From positions 1,116,001-1,180,000 of the forward strand of contig WOAB01000689.1 in assembly GCA_027886185.1 (NCBI GenBank): a stretch of DNA of 64,000 nt. Direction: 5' to 3'. Position 1 is the first letter of the stretch. Each line of letters opens with the position of its first letter. Positions 1-11,985 of this stretch are shown piece after piece. Origin of the DNA: Rheum nobile (Eukaryota; Streptophyta; Magnoliopsida; Caryophyllales; Polygonaceae). The notes under the pieces were generated by a model that saw only the letters and a program-made list of their open reading frames with translations, made no database searches and was not told the origin of the DNA. The position numbers were made by a program, and so were the translations under genes.

Positions 1-118
1 AAGGAATGAATATAATACATATTTTGATACAGAAATTGGATTTCACCAATAGATAAGACAATTAAAAGATCGGACTCTAAATGCAATACAACAATCACAG
101 TATAACCATGCTACTTAC

Positions 119-1598
119 ATATATTGTTGTGCCAAGGAGAGAACCCTGGAGGTCACTTTATTCTGCAGAAATACTGCAATTATCTCAATCGCCATCGAAG
201 TATTCATCCGTTGCATTGCCACAAGATGATCAGTTCTCTTCTTTTCAAAGCTCTCACTATTGTCAATTTCCATATCTTGCATCCTAGTGGGCCATCTAGA
301 ATTTTTATGAGGAATAAGCTGAAGCAATCCCTCGTCATCCAGTGATGCATCAAGTAGCTGCCACACAATTGAAAAGACCAATAGAACTACTAGAACCCCA
401 GGTTCAGAAGACTGAATCCCAAACATCTGAGAAAGATGAAGGGCATCATCTATGGAGTGCAAGACCCTGCAACCAGAATGCAGGGTGACAAACAATGCCA
501 ACAAGTTGTTTCATAAATAGCTAGAAAAGAAAAGGCGTGTGAAGGAGTATTTGGAATGTCACTAAAACAATGCAAAGCACTGTCAATGATAGAGATAACT
601 TAGGGAAACAGATCAGAATGAAAGGAATTTCCTTGGGTATTACTTCAACTAAACCAGCAAAGTTAAACAACTCCCTGGCCAAAACAAGCAGGAGCTTAAG
701 AAATTTCATAACAAAATACAAAACAGATCATATATCATTGTCAATTTTCTTGGGACTGGATTTATAAGAGAATCATACTCACCCTTCATAAATGGAACGG
801 TTTGTCTGCAAGGTAAATGAGAAGCCATGTCTCTTTAGAAGCTCTAAGTAAAGCCTATATGCCGCAGGATAACAGTGCCGAGCTGGGACAACCCTGCAAT
901 AGTAAGGAAATAAAGTTTCATCTTGTGTCATCCTGAGCAAACACACAGGGTTGCACAACATATAAAGATGAAGCAAATCCATTCTCTCAAAAAGACACTA
1001 ATTTTGTTCTTATAGCTTCTGACTGAATCTAGGTGAAAGGCATTTGTGTCCAATTGACGTCCCTCGCATCCCAGAATATCAGGTCTTAGAAAACCGCAAC
1101 TTGCTTATACTGTATAGTTTTCACTTTTCAGCACCTCACGAGTAATCACTGTCACCAGCACCAAAAACTAACTCCGCACGTATAATGGAGGACTTTCAAA
1201 TCCATTACATGAGATCACCAGACTCTCCCTGAAAACCCTAGTTTTTTCATTCAATTTGTTTCTAGAAAGAAAAGGTTTATGGAAAGCACAAGGAAGCAAT
1301 ACCTATCAGAGAGCAAGGCGAGGGTGAGAACAGGAGGAACAAGCATAGAACTGATAGCTTTCTCAAGAAACTTCCAGGCGGAGGGAACATTGTTGTCCCA
1401 GCAGAGATCAGAGACGAGAAGGCGCGCGAGCTCGAAGGAAGGCACAGACTGCCCCGCCGAGTCGAGGAAGGCCCCGAGCTGCATCGCCCATAGAAAAGGG
1501 TCGGAATTCCTCGCCTGAGCCGCCTTGGTGAGCTCCAGCACGCTCTCCCAGGTGCCGCCGCCGATGTCGGTGTCCATGTTTCTCTGCGCCACAGTCAC
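119..1598 (-). CDS. MED33: Mediator subunit 33 (REF4/RFR1 type), N-terminal exons, gene runs off left edge
   Basis: This is the 5' part of a gene for a plant Mediator tail subunit of the MED33A/MED33B family, nuclear co-regulators known in Arabidopsis to restrain phenylpropanoid synthesis. Three exons read in one frame: 1598-1303, 893-783 and 466-119. Each intron has GT-AG ends; the donors are GTATTG, GTGAGT and GTAAGT. The protein shows family landmarks in order: WESVLELTKAAQ, then FELARLLVSDLCWDN, WKFLEKAI, AAYRLYLELLKRH, SIDDALHLSQMFG, FSIVWQLLDASLDDEGLL, and EKKRTDH followed by a conserved helix ending LQNKVTSRVL. About 250 residues of a protein normally near 1,300 are present; the rest lies left of the window. 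The start may be the ATG at 1598 or the one seven codons later. No frameshift is visible. The family assignment is from remembered conserved sequence; the choice between MED33A and MED33B is open. Confidence 0.9.
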
Positions 1599-2059
1599 CG
1601 CCGTGGCCGGAACAGCTTAACTTAGCAAAGAGGATTTAGGTTAGGGATTCCGGATCAGACGAATGAGGAGAAGGGAGAAGAATGTGGCGTGATTTTGGGG
1701 GTGCTAAGTGTGAAGGATGAGACGTTGGCATTTGAATAGATTGGAGATTCCAAGGAAACGTTCAAAGGCGGCTAAACGGGATGACTCGCCATTTTTTACT
1801 CGGAAAATTCAAAGTACGAAAACACTACAGTAATTTTTAACTTTTTTCATTTATACCTGTGCTGATGTCCGTACTAGCTCACGGCAAATTATGAGTAGAT
1901 CACCACCGCACGCCGCCCTCTGCCGCCCAGCTGCTGCTGCCGCCGCTGCCACCAATCGTTGCCGCCCCCGGTGTTGCCCTATGCATGTCCAAGCCTATGC
2001 CCCCACTCCTTTCATCCTCCTCCTATATAATATCCAGTGGTTATCCTCAATACTCTTTT
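1599..2059. other. MED33 upstream region, no gene recognised
   Basis: This is the 5' flank of the MED33-type gene, which is transcribed leftward. It should hold its promoter, but I see no convincing TATA box placed against the ATG. From about 1891 there is a short GC-rich, CCGCCG-type stretch that can be read as an Ala/Pro-rich ORF but has no recognisable protein signature. Confidence 0.4.
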
Positions 2060-2590
2060 TTTCTTTCTTTTTTTAATAAGGTAAGAATTTAATTTACCCC
2101 ATATAACAATATAGGATAAATCGATAGGTCGAAAAAATGGCATTCGGATACACCGACATGAGAACAAATAACAAAACAAGCAAAAAAAATACAACAAAGC
2201 AAAAAAAGAGTCTAATACAATCTTGGGAGAGAAGTGAGTAAGGCACTAAGAGGCGTCACCGGACAACGGGTCAGACAGAATAGTGCAGAATGGACCACCA
2301 TGACATTGCCCTCACCTAAATGAGGGATCTTCAGGAGTCTCGACCACCTTAATGTTGCCCTATATCAAGAGGATCTTCAAGAGCCTCACACACGACCAAC
2401 CACGTCCGGAACAACTCGATCTCCACACAAAAAAGGCTCCAAAATTGTAAAGAAGTATTGACAATCAAGCTTGAAACAACGGGTCAAGAAAGAGATTTAA
2501 GATTCAAAGATCAACTCTAAACATAATCCAAAGACGATCAAATTGGATATGCTAATGATCAAAGAGATGCAAGAAAGCCCAAAGAAACTT
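2060..2590 (-). repeat. Dispersed retroelement module, copy 1 of 3
   Basis: This block matches, by eye, blocks at 37170-37620 and 51478-51900. Shared phrases in the same order include a T-rich run at the left edge, a segment with GATCTTCAGGAG, another with ATGACGTTGCCCTC-like sequence, and one with CACACGACCA-like sequence. The left T-run at about 2058-2076 would be a poly(A) tail on the minus strand, so the module looks like the 3' end of a minus-oriented non-LTR-type element. It is the most diverged of the three copies, and I found no target-site duplication for it. Confidence 0.6.
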
Positions 2591-2961
2591 CTTGAGCCCT
2601 TATTTGATAGATTTTGGTTAAAATAATAATTTTTTTTTTCTATTTCGTTGGGTTATTTGTTTGTACTTGTTTCAAATAATGCAAGTAATTGAATCCTTTC
2701 AATTTTGCAAAAGGCTTCAATGTCCATCCAAATGGTTTTTTTTTCCCTATTCCTCGACAATTCGACGTTGTAATAATTTGTTCAGTTTAAATAATTTGTT
2801 GTCATTGTAATAGAGTATTGTCACCCTTTTGGTTTGTCTTTGTTTAGGCATTGTATCTAGTTTTTCCTTTGACTGATTTGTCGTAAATAACTTCATGTTC
2901 TCTTGTTCAGAATAGTTTGGTAAATGACTGAACTGGATGAGTAAGCTAAGACTATAGTTGT
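2591..2961. other. Unassigned AT-rich stretch
   Basis: This is T-rich intergenic DNA with no ORF of note and no clear repeat. It lies between the dispersed module and the minus-strand ORF cluster, and may belong to the same insertion. Confidence 0.3.
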
Positions 2962-5080
2962 TCAGTTTTCAATCTGCCCATTTCTGGATATGTTTTCCTT
3001 GTTGTTGGTGTATCCAAAAAGGATTCCAGATGCATGAGGCCAGTATTGACAAGTCTTGTTCCATTTAGATATTATGGTTTCAATTGAATCAATATTATTC
3101 AAGGTCATATTCAGCATTAAGCAGGAAGTATAACTAACGACCTGTTCTGAGAGAACGCTATGGTTAATAGCAGCATAATTTTTGGATTTCATGAGTGTTG
3201 GTGTACAAGTAATTGTTCCATAATTGTTGTCATCGACATTCCTATAAAATAAAAACAAAGCTTTCGAAGGATAGACAGATTTACAAAGAGTGAGTAAATC
3301 TTCCTGAAAGTTTAAGATTCTCGTAAGAAAGATAGATTCAAATGTAAGATTAACAAAGCCCTTCCTCGAAGAAGTAATGCACTCATAAAGCAGCATACGA
3401 AAAAATAGTTGTTCATTTTTGTACAGCAGCCATTTCTATGAGAAATGGCTCTGTAGCTTGTTCCGGGTATATTTGTTCAAAGAATTACAATGGTTCTGCC
3501 TGACAAATTTGTATATAGGTTGAAGAAATTCTCCCTTGTTTGAGTTCTTGGTTTGTAATATGATGTAGCTTGACATAGCACCATAGATACAGGCTAAAGG
3601 ATCGAGATTTTCATTTTTGTTGCTCCAATACCAGGGAGCATCACTTTTGAAGGAGCAAGCAAGAGGTTGCATAGTCCAAGTCCAAACCTGAATGCACACA
3701 AAGGTGGTGTAAATTTTTTCAATTGTCTCAGTTTGAAACGATAAAGTGTTGAAAACCAAATTTAAAGCACAGTTGGTCATATAGTTCAATATCAAGTAAA
3801 GAATGTTCATGGGATAGGTTGTCATATATTGTGTGATTTTCGTAGGTTCACAGTTCACTGGTGTATTGGTTTGAAAACCAACTCCAGATTTAAAGTCCTG
3901 ATTGTTCAAAAGACCTGAGGTTTCATCCCAGTTCCTTGGTGTATTGGTTTGGTGTAACCAGACAGATAAACAAAGAACCAGAGATTCATGTTCACCACAT
4001 AGTTCTCATCCCAGTTCATGGGGCAGTTCAGATGCAGGATAGTGTAATAACATTTTATAATAGGTAACAGACGGAAGTTGTAAACACCCAAGTAAACCAA
4101 AAGCTCAAAGCAATCAAAATCAAAAATCCAACAGTCAATAAGAGATCCTAGAGACCAATTGGAAGAGTTCGGATTGTTCAGAATGCGGTGTAACATAATC
4201 AAACAGATCATACTACAGTTAAAGGGGTAGAAAGCATGAGAAACAACAAGTAAAATATAAAGAAAAAGAGAAAAGGAAAGAAAGCACTTGGATAGCAGAG
4301 AACGAGTTCTCCCAGGAGAACAGGGGTTGAGCTGTGGAAAGCACCAGTTCCAGGTTCTCATGACAGACACGAGAAAAAGGACACAAGTACAATACCAAAA
4401 CTCCTCCTTCAATCGGTGTTGAAAGAGAAGATCCCACACAGGGAAGAGGAGGCTGTCAATGTGGAGGCGCAAGCGTTGGCAAGTCCCACCAAAAGTTCTT
4501 CCACTAGACGCCAAGAAAGAGGAAAAGAGGCCTACGCAGCTTCTTCCCTTCCAATGGCCCTGGACAGATCCACTCCAGCAGATCTGCAGCACACGGACTG
4601 CCAAGAGGCGGAGCAGCCGCCTCCAAGGTCTCCCAGATTTAGAGGATTGGTCGATATTGTCGTCAAACACGAGCTTGTCACCGGCCTGCGCAAAGCGTCG
4701 CCCCCTGTTGGCCGGCCTATCAGGCAGACCCGGATCCCAAATCAGCATCCGGGAGCACCCTCTGAGGACACACAGAGAGAAGAGCATGGGTTGCAAGCTC
4801 CACAAAAGTAGAAGCGAGAGCCGAGAACAACCACACTCCTTTCCGACGCGAGGAAAGAAAAGAGAAACCCCCACAACCCGCCCAAAAATATGATTCCCTC
4901 ACCGAGAACCCAATACAAGCAGCGAGTTGGAGAAGAAGAGTTGTGTTTTGGATAAATTGATCAAGGAGATCGTATTGAAGGTTGATATCGGGGAGAGGGG
5001 TTAAGCGTCTAAGCTTGATCAGCGGAGGTGTCCGGGAAAAAACTAGGGTTCAGGGGGCGGGTTGGGGTTCATGTTTCAGA
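2962..5080 (-). other. Minus-strand ORF cluster of unknown nature
   Basis: Reading right to left there is an open frame of about 108 codons (about 5050-4720), a 322-codon ORF (4874-3906), a 157-codon ORF (3909-3436) and a 144-codon ORF (3396-2962). I do not recognise any of them. The first frame contains DLLDQFIQNTTLLLQLAA, which looks protein-like. The 322-codon ORF is rich in Leu, Cys and Trp and could be a shadow; its upstream part (4440-4870) is markedly GC-richer than its surroundings. The last two ORFs are in AT-rich DNA where ORFs this long are not expected by chance. The cluster follows the dispersed retroelement module on the same strand, so it could be cargo of that element. It could also be non-coding or a decayed gene; I assign no function. 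Confidence 0.3.
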
Positions 5081-5215
5081 TTAAGATTTCATTTCCTCTT
5101 TTTGAAGTTGGTTTCATTAGCTTTCATTGCAGATTTTGCAAGTGTTTGTAGTAGAAACTATGACATGAAGTCGATGACGTAATAGTATATGGGTATTTTA
5201 CTAACTTCTCTAGAT

Positions 5216-5567
5216 AACTAATTTCTTTCATAATGTACATGCTTTTTTCATTTATAATACAATACTATTTATAAAATATGATTATTTATATATGTAACTT
5301 TTCTACATTCACAATATATTAGTACTTGTATTATACATGTTTATGTACATGCATTGTCTTTAGATAATAATTTTCTTTCATAATTTATGGGTCTTTTGTA
5401 TACATGCCTTTTTTCATTTATAATACAGTATTATTTGTAAAATATAATTATTTATATATGCAACTTTTCTACATTCACAATGTATTAGTATTTGTGTTAT
5501 ACATGTTAATGTACATGCATTGTCTTTAGATAATTAATTTATTTCATAATTTATGGATCTTTTGTAT
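5216..5567. repeat. Tandem array of about 166 bp AT-rich units, left part
   Basis: Two full units and the start of a third are visible. Recurring landmarks are TTCTTTCATAAT, TTTTTTCATTTATAATAC, TTTCTACATTCACAAT and ATGTACATGCATTGTC, spaced about 166 bp apart. The first unit lacks a segment near GGTCTTTTGTATA. The third unit is cut at 5567 by the solo LTR and resumes at 7845. Confidence 0.85.
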
Positions 5568-6241
5568 TGTAACACCCCCAAATTTTAACCCATTTGGAAA
5601 AGTATTACCGTCAGTGACCCTAGTGTTTCTTACCGAGATCACCCAAGGCTTTACCGGTTTAAATAAAATTCATGGAATACAATTGATACATAATGATCAA
5701 AGTATTCAAATCAAAACATCAATCAAATGAAACATGAGTTACGGGATTACATCCCAATCCCGAATAGGACAAATACAGAGTTTAAACAAAGTAGAGCGGA
5801 AGTCTTATAAAAGATATTACAAAAAGGGTTGTGATCGTAATGATCACCTGTCCAAGGATCTCAACCTGATTAAAAGAAATTATTAAAACATCCAAAAACA
5901 ACTGTCGTCTTCATAGTCAATCTAGTCTCCTCATATCTTCGCTCTATTTGATGTGCCGAATCGAACGGATGACACCAGCCCACATGCAGAGAACAATGTT
6001 CGTGGGTTAGTCTACTTGAATAGACTAGCAAGGGTAAAAAGCAGAGTAGTTCGAGTGATCGTAACCGTTTACTATCATTGTCCCTCGAATAATAACCGAA
6101 TGGACGATACATAACCCGACACTTTCACGGAATAACAACAAGAGGTATGCACAAGAGAAGATTCTGGAAGACTTAATCTTCACAGAAATCGACCCGAAAG
6201 AAGACTCCAACGGAAATGAGTTTTTAAGGAAATATGACAAA

Positions 6242-6473
6242 TCTGGAATGTTTACAGAATCAAACAACGGCGATTAAAAGCTGACTGAGATGCTTCGGCT
6301 CACAACCAACCTCACCGCTTACAGCGAATCTAGATTGGAAAGAGAACGTACTACATTCAAGTCTGGATCTTACAGAACCACATAACGATGATTTATAAAC
6401 TGACTAAGATGTTTCGGTTCACGACCAACCTCATCGCTTACAGCGAATCCAGATTGGAAAGAGAACGTACTCT
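6242..6473. repeat. 120 bp tandem duplication inside the solo LTR
   Basis: Two adjacent units starting at 6242 and 6362 share long near-identical stretches, including CTTACAGCGAATC and TTGGAAAGAGAACGTACT, with scattered substitutions. Confidence 0.8.
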
Positions 6474-7464
6474 GATCAAAAGTCGTGACGAGCTTTCCTA
6501 GCTGCACTATTTACTTAGTTGCACTACTCGTCGAAGATTTATTAATTAAGTGCTCTCGGGCACCTTATCTTATTAAATTCCAAAACGATTAACACGTTGT
6601 AAGCTTTTAATTATACATGTCATGTTACACAGAACACATCTCTAAGGAATGAACTTCTCAGAGTCCAAACCACCACTATCACTGGGTCTTGCTCGCCCTT
6701 TAAAAGAATGAACCTCACAGAATTCAAACTTCAACTATCGTTGGGTCTTCATCGCCCTTACAGTTATAAAGGAACGCGCATGGAACTCTCAGGATTCAGG
6801 GGTTTCTACAAATACTCGTGCTAACTAACAGTTACAACACAACCACAGTACAAGATAAATCCACATAAATGCCCAGAAGGCGATCACAGATAATAGTGTC
6901 GTTCTATCAGATATACAACCTATTATATGATTTTCCAAAACCGTTTATAAAACCAATTCCAGACAAACACAGTAATCATTCCAAATTAATTACTCAGATA
7001 AACAACTGATAATTAATGTAAATATGGAACGATGAGCAAGAGCGAACCGCTACTTGCCTGAGTCCGCAGAGATTGAACGAAGTCTAACGACGGGATTCCG
7101 GGCTCGACGCAGAGACGAATCCGCCAACTCCGGTACCTTCGGATCGACCCATACAGAAACCCTAAGTTAGATTCGACAAACAACAATATCGATCTACGAA
7201 AGAACGAAAGGAATCGAAGGAAACGAAACCCGAACAAAGGCTACGGAAGCCAACACATCAACCCGGCCAACAACAACTTCACGGCGGGCGCCACAACAAT
7301 CATGGCGGGCACCGCCTCCCAATGCTCCTCTTGGCCACCGGAAACTACACTAAACGAGCTCCGACGATCCACTAGAGCCTTCCCGAGAGAGAGCGTTTTT
7401 GAGAGACGAGAGCTTGACAGCGCTTCCGCGTTTTTCAGCCCCTTTCACTCTCACCCAATGCTCT

Positions 7465-7473
7465 CTATTTATA
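7465..7473 (-). promoter_or_regulatory. LTR promoter TATA box
   Basis: The minus strand reads CCTATAAATAGAGAGC, a canonical plant TATA box. Its position about 370 bp from the LTR 5' end fits the U3/R boundary of this LTR. It points leftward into the remainder of the solo LTR. Confidence 0.6.
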
Positions 7474-7844
7474 GGCAAAATTAGGGTTGGAAGGGAGCTT
7501 GGGTAATAACCCTTGGTTAACCAACTTGTACTTTTGCCTCATGGATAATAGCTCTTGGACAATAACCTTTGGATAAAGAATCGTGTACTATTGCCCTTTA
7601 GATAACAACTCTTGGGCAATAAACTTGTACCAATCTTAACCCGCGTTAATAAAAGTCGTACACGAACGAGTACGAACTTCCAAAACATCTCGACTGTATA
7701 ATTCTTCACTGAGAAAAATATTAGAGATACAGAGCACATTACAGAATGTCTCAAACCTTCAGAATTAAATCCGACGTACCAAACGGACGTTCGGGAAAAA
7801 TCCATAATTCCCAAAATAGCCTTACAAAATTACGGGGTATCACA

Positions 7845-8310
7845 TATATACATGTGTTTTTTCCATCTATAATATAGTACTACTTGTAAAATATGATTAT
7901 TTATGTATACACACTTTTTCTACATTCACAATATATTAGTACTTGCATTATACATGTTTATGTACATGCATGGTGTTCGATTATATTCTTTAACGGAACA
8001 AATTTTAAATATTATCAAACCAACATCAACACCCACATACAATTTAATGAAATGTCAAAAAGGACAAATTATTATATTCGAATTTTTATATTTCAATATG
8101 AAAATATTGGTATTTAACCATCTTATAAGAAAAAAAAGTGGTATTAATTAATTGTATTTAGGTGGGTGCAGACCATATGATTATGGCCGTTACTTAAGTG
8201 TATTTGTATACATGCCTTTTTTACATCTATAATATAGTACTACTTTTGACGTTGAGAATTTATATACATGCAACTTTTCCATATTCACAATAATACTTGC
8301 TCGTTTTCAT
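7845..8310. repeat. Tandem array of about 166 bp units, right part
   Basis: The interrupted third unit resumes here with TATATACATGTG and runs to ATGTACATGCATGG near 7970. A more diverged unit is visible at about 8200-8300 (TGTATACATGCCTTTTTTACATC, then CAACTTTTCCATATTCACAA). Between them, 7975-8190, is AT-rich sequence with no recognisable feature. Confidence 0.7.
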
Positions 8311-8393
8311 AATAATATTCATTTGTTATTATATGGTTTTAGAGTTCTTTAACAACCAGATTAGGCTTGGAGAGCGGGTCACGACACGTGCAC

Positions 8394-8455
8394 GTAGGGG
8401 TGTTCATCGAATTCGGTTTTTCGGTTTTTTGGACCGAACCAAACCGAGTACCAAG
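8394..8455. mobile_element. End of a hAT-type MITE (fragment)
   Basis: The sequence TAGGGGTGTTCATCGAATTC followed by CGGTTTTT and ACCGAACC is a common terminal sequence of plant hAT-related MITEs. It resembles the end of the element at 36305-36907. Only one end is present, so it is truncated against the pseudogene that follows. Confidence 0.45.
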
Positions 8456-8479
8456 TACGAAGCATAGTTTAATAGTGTT

Positions 8480-9201
8480 GACGACCATTGGGCGGAATGG
8501 TCGAACTACCTCTACCCGATATTAGAGCTACCCAAATGTTGTAATGCCTGAGACATGACACAAGACTATATAGACTGGTTTACGAAGCATTCTCACCCCT
8601 TCCTTAATTCCAAATCCCCTGCACTACTGGTCGAAGCCGAGGCACGGCCCATACCTCTTGCCCTTGAAGCAGTGCGAGTACCTAGCCATAATATTTTATA
8701 ATTATTTTATTAAATCATATATCATCTATTATTTTATTGTATTGATTTTATGATGACAGCGTAAGAACCAAGTGGAAGGTATTATACGGGATGACATGGC
8801 CCTCATTAACAACTATGAGGACTCGCATCCATTGAAGCAAACACTACTGAAGATTTATGGAATGGTGACAAATGAGGTCGTCCCATTGCCAGTTTTGCCG
8901 ACGCGAGCTTCTCAAAACCAAGGCTATGCTCCAGCTCACAATAGTGATTTTGGGACACAACACCAGACACCACCAGGTCCAAGCTCAGGGGGTGGATACC
9001 AAGGTCACACATTTCAATGTCATAACTTCGGGCAACAGTTCCAGGATCCTTCTTTCGGGACAGAATCTCAAGCTCCCTACTTTGGGTACGGACAACAAGC
9101 TTCTAACTTCAGGTTTTTCTCATTCGGGGTCGGATCCCAACCCCTCGCATTCAGGTGAGGATCCCAACCACCTGCTTTCAGGGTCGGATCCCAAGCTTTA
9201 G
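8480..9201 (+). pseudogene. Decayed plant mobile domain protein, C-terminal part
   Basis: A frame starting at 8480 reads WAEWSNYLYPILELPKCCNA, then an in-frame stop, then DYIDWFTKHSHPFL. This resembles the end of the mobile-domain protein encoded at 39162-41973, where YMGWYLPRTHPFITPP occupies the same place. A likely intron runs from about 8691 to 8760 (acceptor ATGATGACAG). The next exon encodes a tail rich in Gly, Phe and Gln with repeated FG(T/V)xSQ-like units, broken by a frameshift near 9160. A run of 15 G follows at 9230-9244. The N-terminal two thirds of the domain is missing. Proteins of this family sit both in transposons and in host genes (MAIN/MAIL1); a transposon origin is more likely here. 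Confidence 0.55.
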
Positions 9202-9594
9202 GCTATGATACATTTAACGAAGACCCAATGGGGGGGGGGGGGGGTTACAGCTTTACTTGGATCATCATCATGTGTAAAGGCTACTCTTTTTCGTATGAGG
9301 GAGGGTTCGGAGAAGGGCACGAGCAAGGGTACAAATGAGGTTATAACCGAGACAATGAAATATGTTTATGTTAATTAAGTCTTTTATGAGGAAGTTGTTT
9401 ATGTTAATTTAAGTCTTTTCGGAGAAGGACAAGATAAAAGGTACGGAGGAATGTTACGTAAAAAGTTGTTTCTTTTATGTTGAATAATAATGATTTCAAT
9501 TTTTCTTTCAAATTCTTACAAGTTACATATTTTCAATATAACTTTAACAAATATTCAATTTTAAGATTGAATATTTGTTAAATATTGAAGAAGA
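9202..9594. other. Unassigned stretch with a 15 bp G run
   Basis: This holds the 3' continuation of the pseudogene, a homopolymer of 15 G at 9230-9244, and AT-rich sequence with a duplicated TTATGTTAATT(A)AAGTCTTTT phrase at 9364-9421. No gene is seen. Confidence 0.4.
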
Positions 9595-9849
9595 ACCTGA
9601 ACCCGACTCGACCCAAACGTGTTAGTTCATATATATGATCTCATTTATATGAAATATTTTATATATTTTAGTAAATAATATTATAATATTAATTTTTTTA
9701 TTATATTAATTTTTTTTTATAATAATCATAAAAAAACAGACACTTTCAAATCTGAGCCAAACCCGATACGCCCTCACCCGGTTCAACCCAGAAATTTGTA
9801 CGACTCGGCCGATCCGAATCCGCCCCGCCCGACCCAATTGACAAGTCTA
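9595..9849. mobile_element. MITE-like element with GACCCG-rich ends
   Basis: An AT-rich core is bordered by segments rich in ACCCGACTCGACCC on the left and CCCGCCCGACCCAATTG on the right. The right end reads CAATTGACAAGTCTA, whose complement TAGACTTGTCAATTG is a familiar plant hAT-like MITE terminus. The left end is not clean and no target duplication was found. Confidence 0.4.
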
Positions 9850-11950
9850 TGTATCAATTTACTCTTATAAATTTACACGATTTTGTCGCGTCGGAATCCG
9901 CCACTGCTGAGCACTAGACATCGCAGCGTGGCTGCCACTACCATACAACCTGTAAATCTTTGAACCGGCACAAATAGCATTCTGCGACGGTGCAAAAATG
10001 AACGGCCTTTTGTTATTATTTACACACTTAGTAGTTAGTTCTAGTGTAACGTATGGAGTTTGATGAAATTTTATATTGATACTAGAAATCGAAGCTCGTG
10101 CTTCGCACGGGCCTTTTATGTGTATGTAGTGTCACGATTTAAATTTGAGTTTCTAATATATGAATTGTTGTTTCATGTTTTATTTTAGACGATATATTGT
10201 TTGATATGTATTTAAATGTAATATCTAAGTATTTTAGGTATAAAATGCTATGATTGTACGAAGTACAATTTTATTTATTTATTTTGGTCAGAAGTTCAAT
10301 TTAAATTTTGAATTAAGGTGGTAATTGTTTTTTGTAACGATGCGTTTTTTTTCCTTTGAAAATATTTGGGAAATATTTTACAAATGGCTATCTAATTATA
10401 TGTTGTGCTTGAACTCAAGTATTTGTAAGAAACTTGCTACAACAACTCTCATTTCTTACATGCTCCACTACCATCCACATTTCTAATTTTTTGCATTTAT
10501 CGTACAAATTTATTGCATTTTAATAATGTCTTTTTTGTTATGCTTTAGTTATTAATATTCATTATGATATCGTTTTATTTATTTGGTTTGGAATATATAT
10601 CGTTTTATTAGTCACGTTGACTTTACATATTCCTAGACATTAATATCATTTTAATTAAAATATATTAGTCATTAATTCCTATTCTTATTAAATACGAAGT
10701 AATATAAATAATTGGTGACTCTGTATTTTCTTAAACCTTGTTACATTTTATATAAAAGTACATTAGTTATTTTATCGGTATTTGCTTACTCTTCTTAGCG
10801 AAATTATAATTCATAACTTCTTCCTTGTACATTTCATATGTGAGAGTGAGTACATGTCTATTATTCCGGCTTCCATCCTTGATTAATTCCTCTAGACCAA
10901 CACTAATGAGGCCAAATTTAATATATATACATGATGATTGTAAAATGAATATGTATAAAATAGAACAATAAAAATCATTCTTAACCAAAATAACAACACA
11001 CCTACCTACAACGATTTAGTACAAAAAAAGAAACTAAAAATACAAACCTAATTGAATTTATGCTACCAATAGTTGAAGGGTTTACATCGTCCATAAAATA
11101 GTTTGTTTTATTCTTTACTAACAATCAGTCGTCCTAAATCGATTGTCTGTGTCCTCCTTCTAGTGAAAGCTACTGGTTCATGATGTAAACAATCGATGCC
11201 TCAATAGTGCTATTAGATTATCTAATTCTCTGACATCTTCACATAAAATTAACCTTTCTCGATCAAAATATGAATTATATTAATAAATTTAAACCGATAT
11301 ATGTAAGTATTGTAGACTACAAAAGATATACAAATACATATAATCAAGGATAGTTTACCGTGAGGTGGATATATACTTGCATCATCGACAATCGGAAATC
11401 ATCATTCACATCGTTAACTTAATAATTATGTTTACTTCAATGACCATGTCTTTTTAACGTGTTGTCCACTATCTCCCAAGCTTTACTATATGGCTTTCTA
11501 AAGCTAATTTCCATGTAAAAGAATGAGATGATGGATGCCCAGAGCAAATGAACGGAATACCACCATTTTTTCCCTTTTATAGATGAAAATGTTACTTGGA
11601 AAGTGAAGCCATTTTGACATATAACCGTTTAGACATCTTGACTATAATTTATTTCCAACCATTCACTGTGTACTAAATACGGAAGTTACGTGTAATAATT
11701 GTATAATATTAAAATAGGAGTAAATGAGAGCAAAATATAACGTATACAGTGTGTAGTAACTATCAGTAATTGAGATTTAGGTTAAAAAATGAGTCATAAC
11801 CTAAAGAGTAGTCCGTACATAGATGCAAGATTTAGCTGAAAAAAGTGTGTGAGGGGAGGGTATATTAAAATAAACAAAGAAAAATTAATTACTTAAATTA
11901 CAAAGTAGCCTATAATTATACTTATGTATTTTATATTGGTTTATAAACCC

Positions 11951-11985
11951 AGTGGTGGTCGGAGCGAGAAGCTCCGACCACCACT
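11951..11985. repeat. 15 bp perfect hairpin
   Basis: AGTGGTGGTCGGAGC at 11951-11965 is followed by a 5-base loop (GAGAA) and its exact complement at 11971-11985. It is GC-rich in an otherwise AT-rich region of the Helitron, and no adjacent gene explains it. Confidence 0.8.

Larger units (their letters stand above)
5568..7844 (-). mobile_element. Solo LTR of a Ty3/gypsy-type retrotransposon
   Basis: On the minus strand the block begins TGTGATACCCCG and ends GGGGGTGTTACA, the usual 5'-TG and CA-3' ends of a plant LTR. It is flanked by TGTAT (5563-5567) and TATAT (7845-7849), a 5 bp target duplication with one change. The tandem units on either side give the empty-site sequence TTTTGTATACATG, which fits that duplication. 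The length is 2,277 bp. No gag-pol, primer-binding site or second LTR is present, so this looks like the product of LTR-LTR recombination. A minus-strand TATA box lies at 7465-7473. Confidence 0.85.

Noticed and set aside
81..345. Plus-strand ORFs of 68 and 73 codons
   Set aside because: They are antisense shadows of MED33 exon 3, whose minus-strand frame matches the family.
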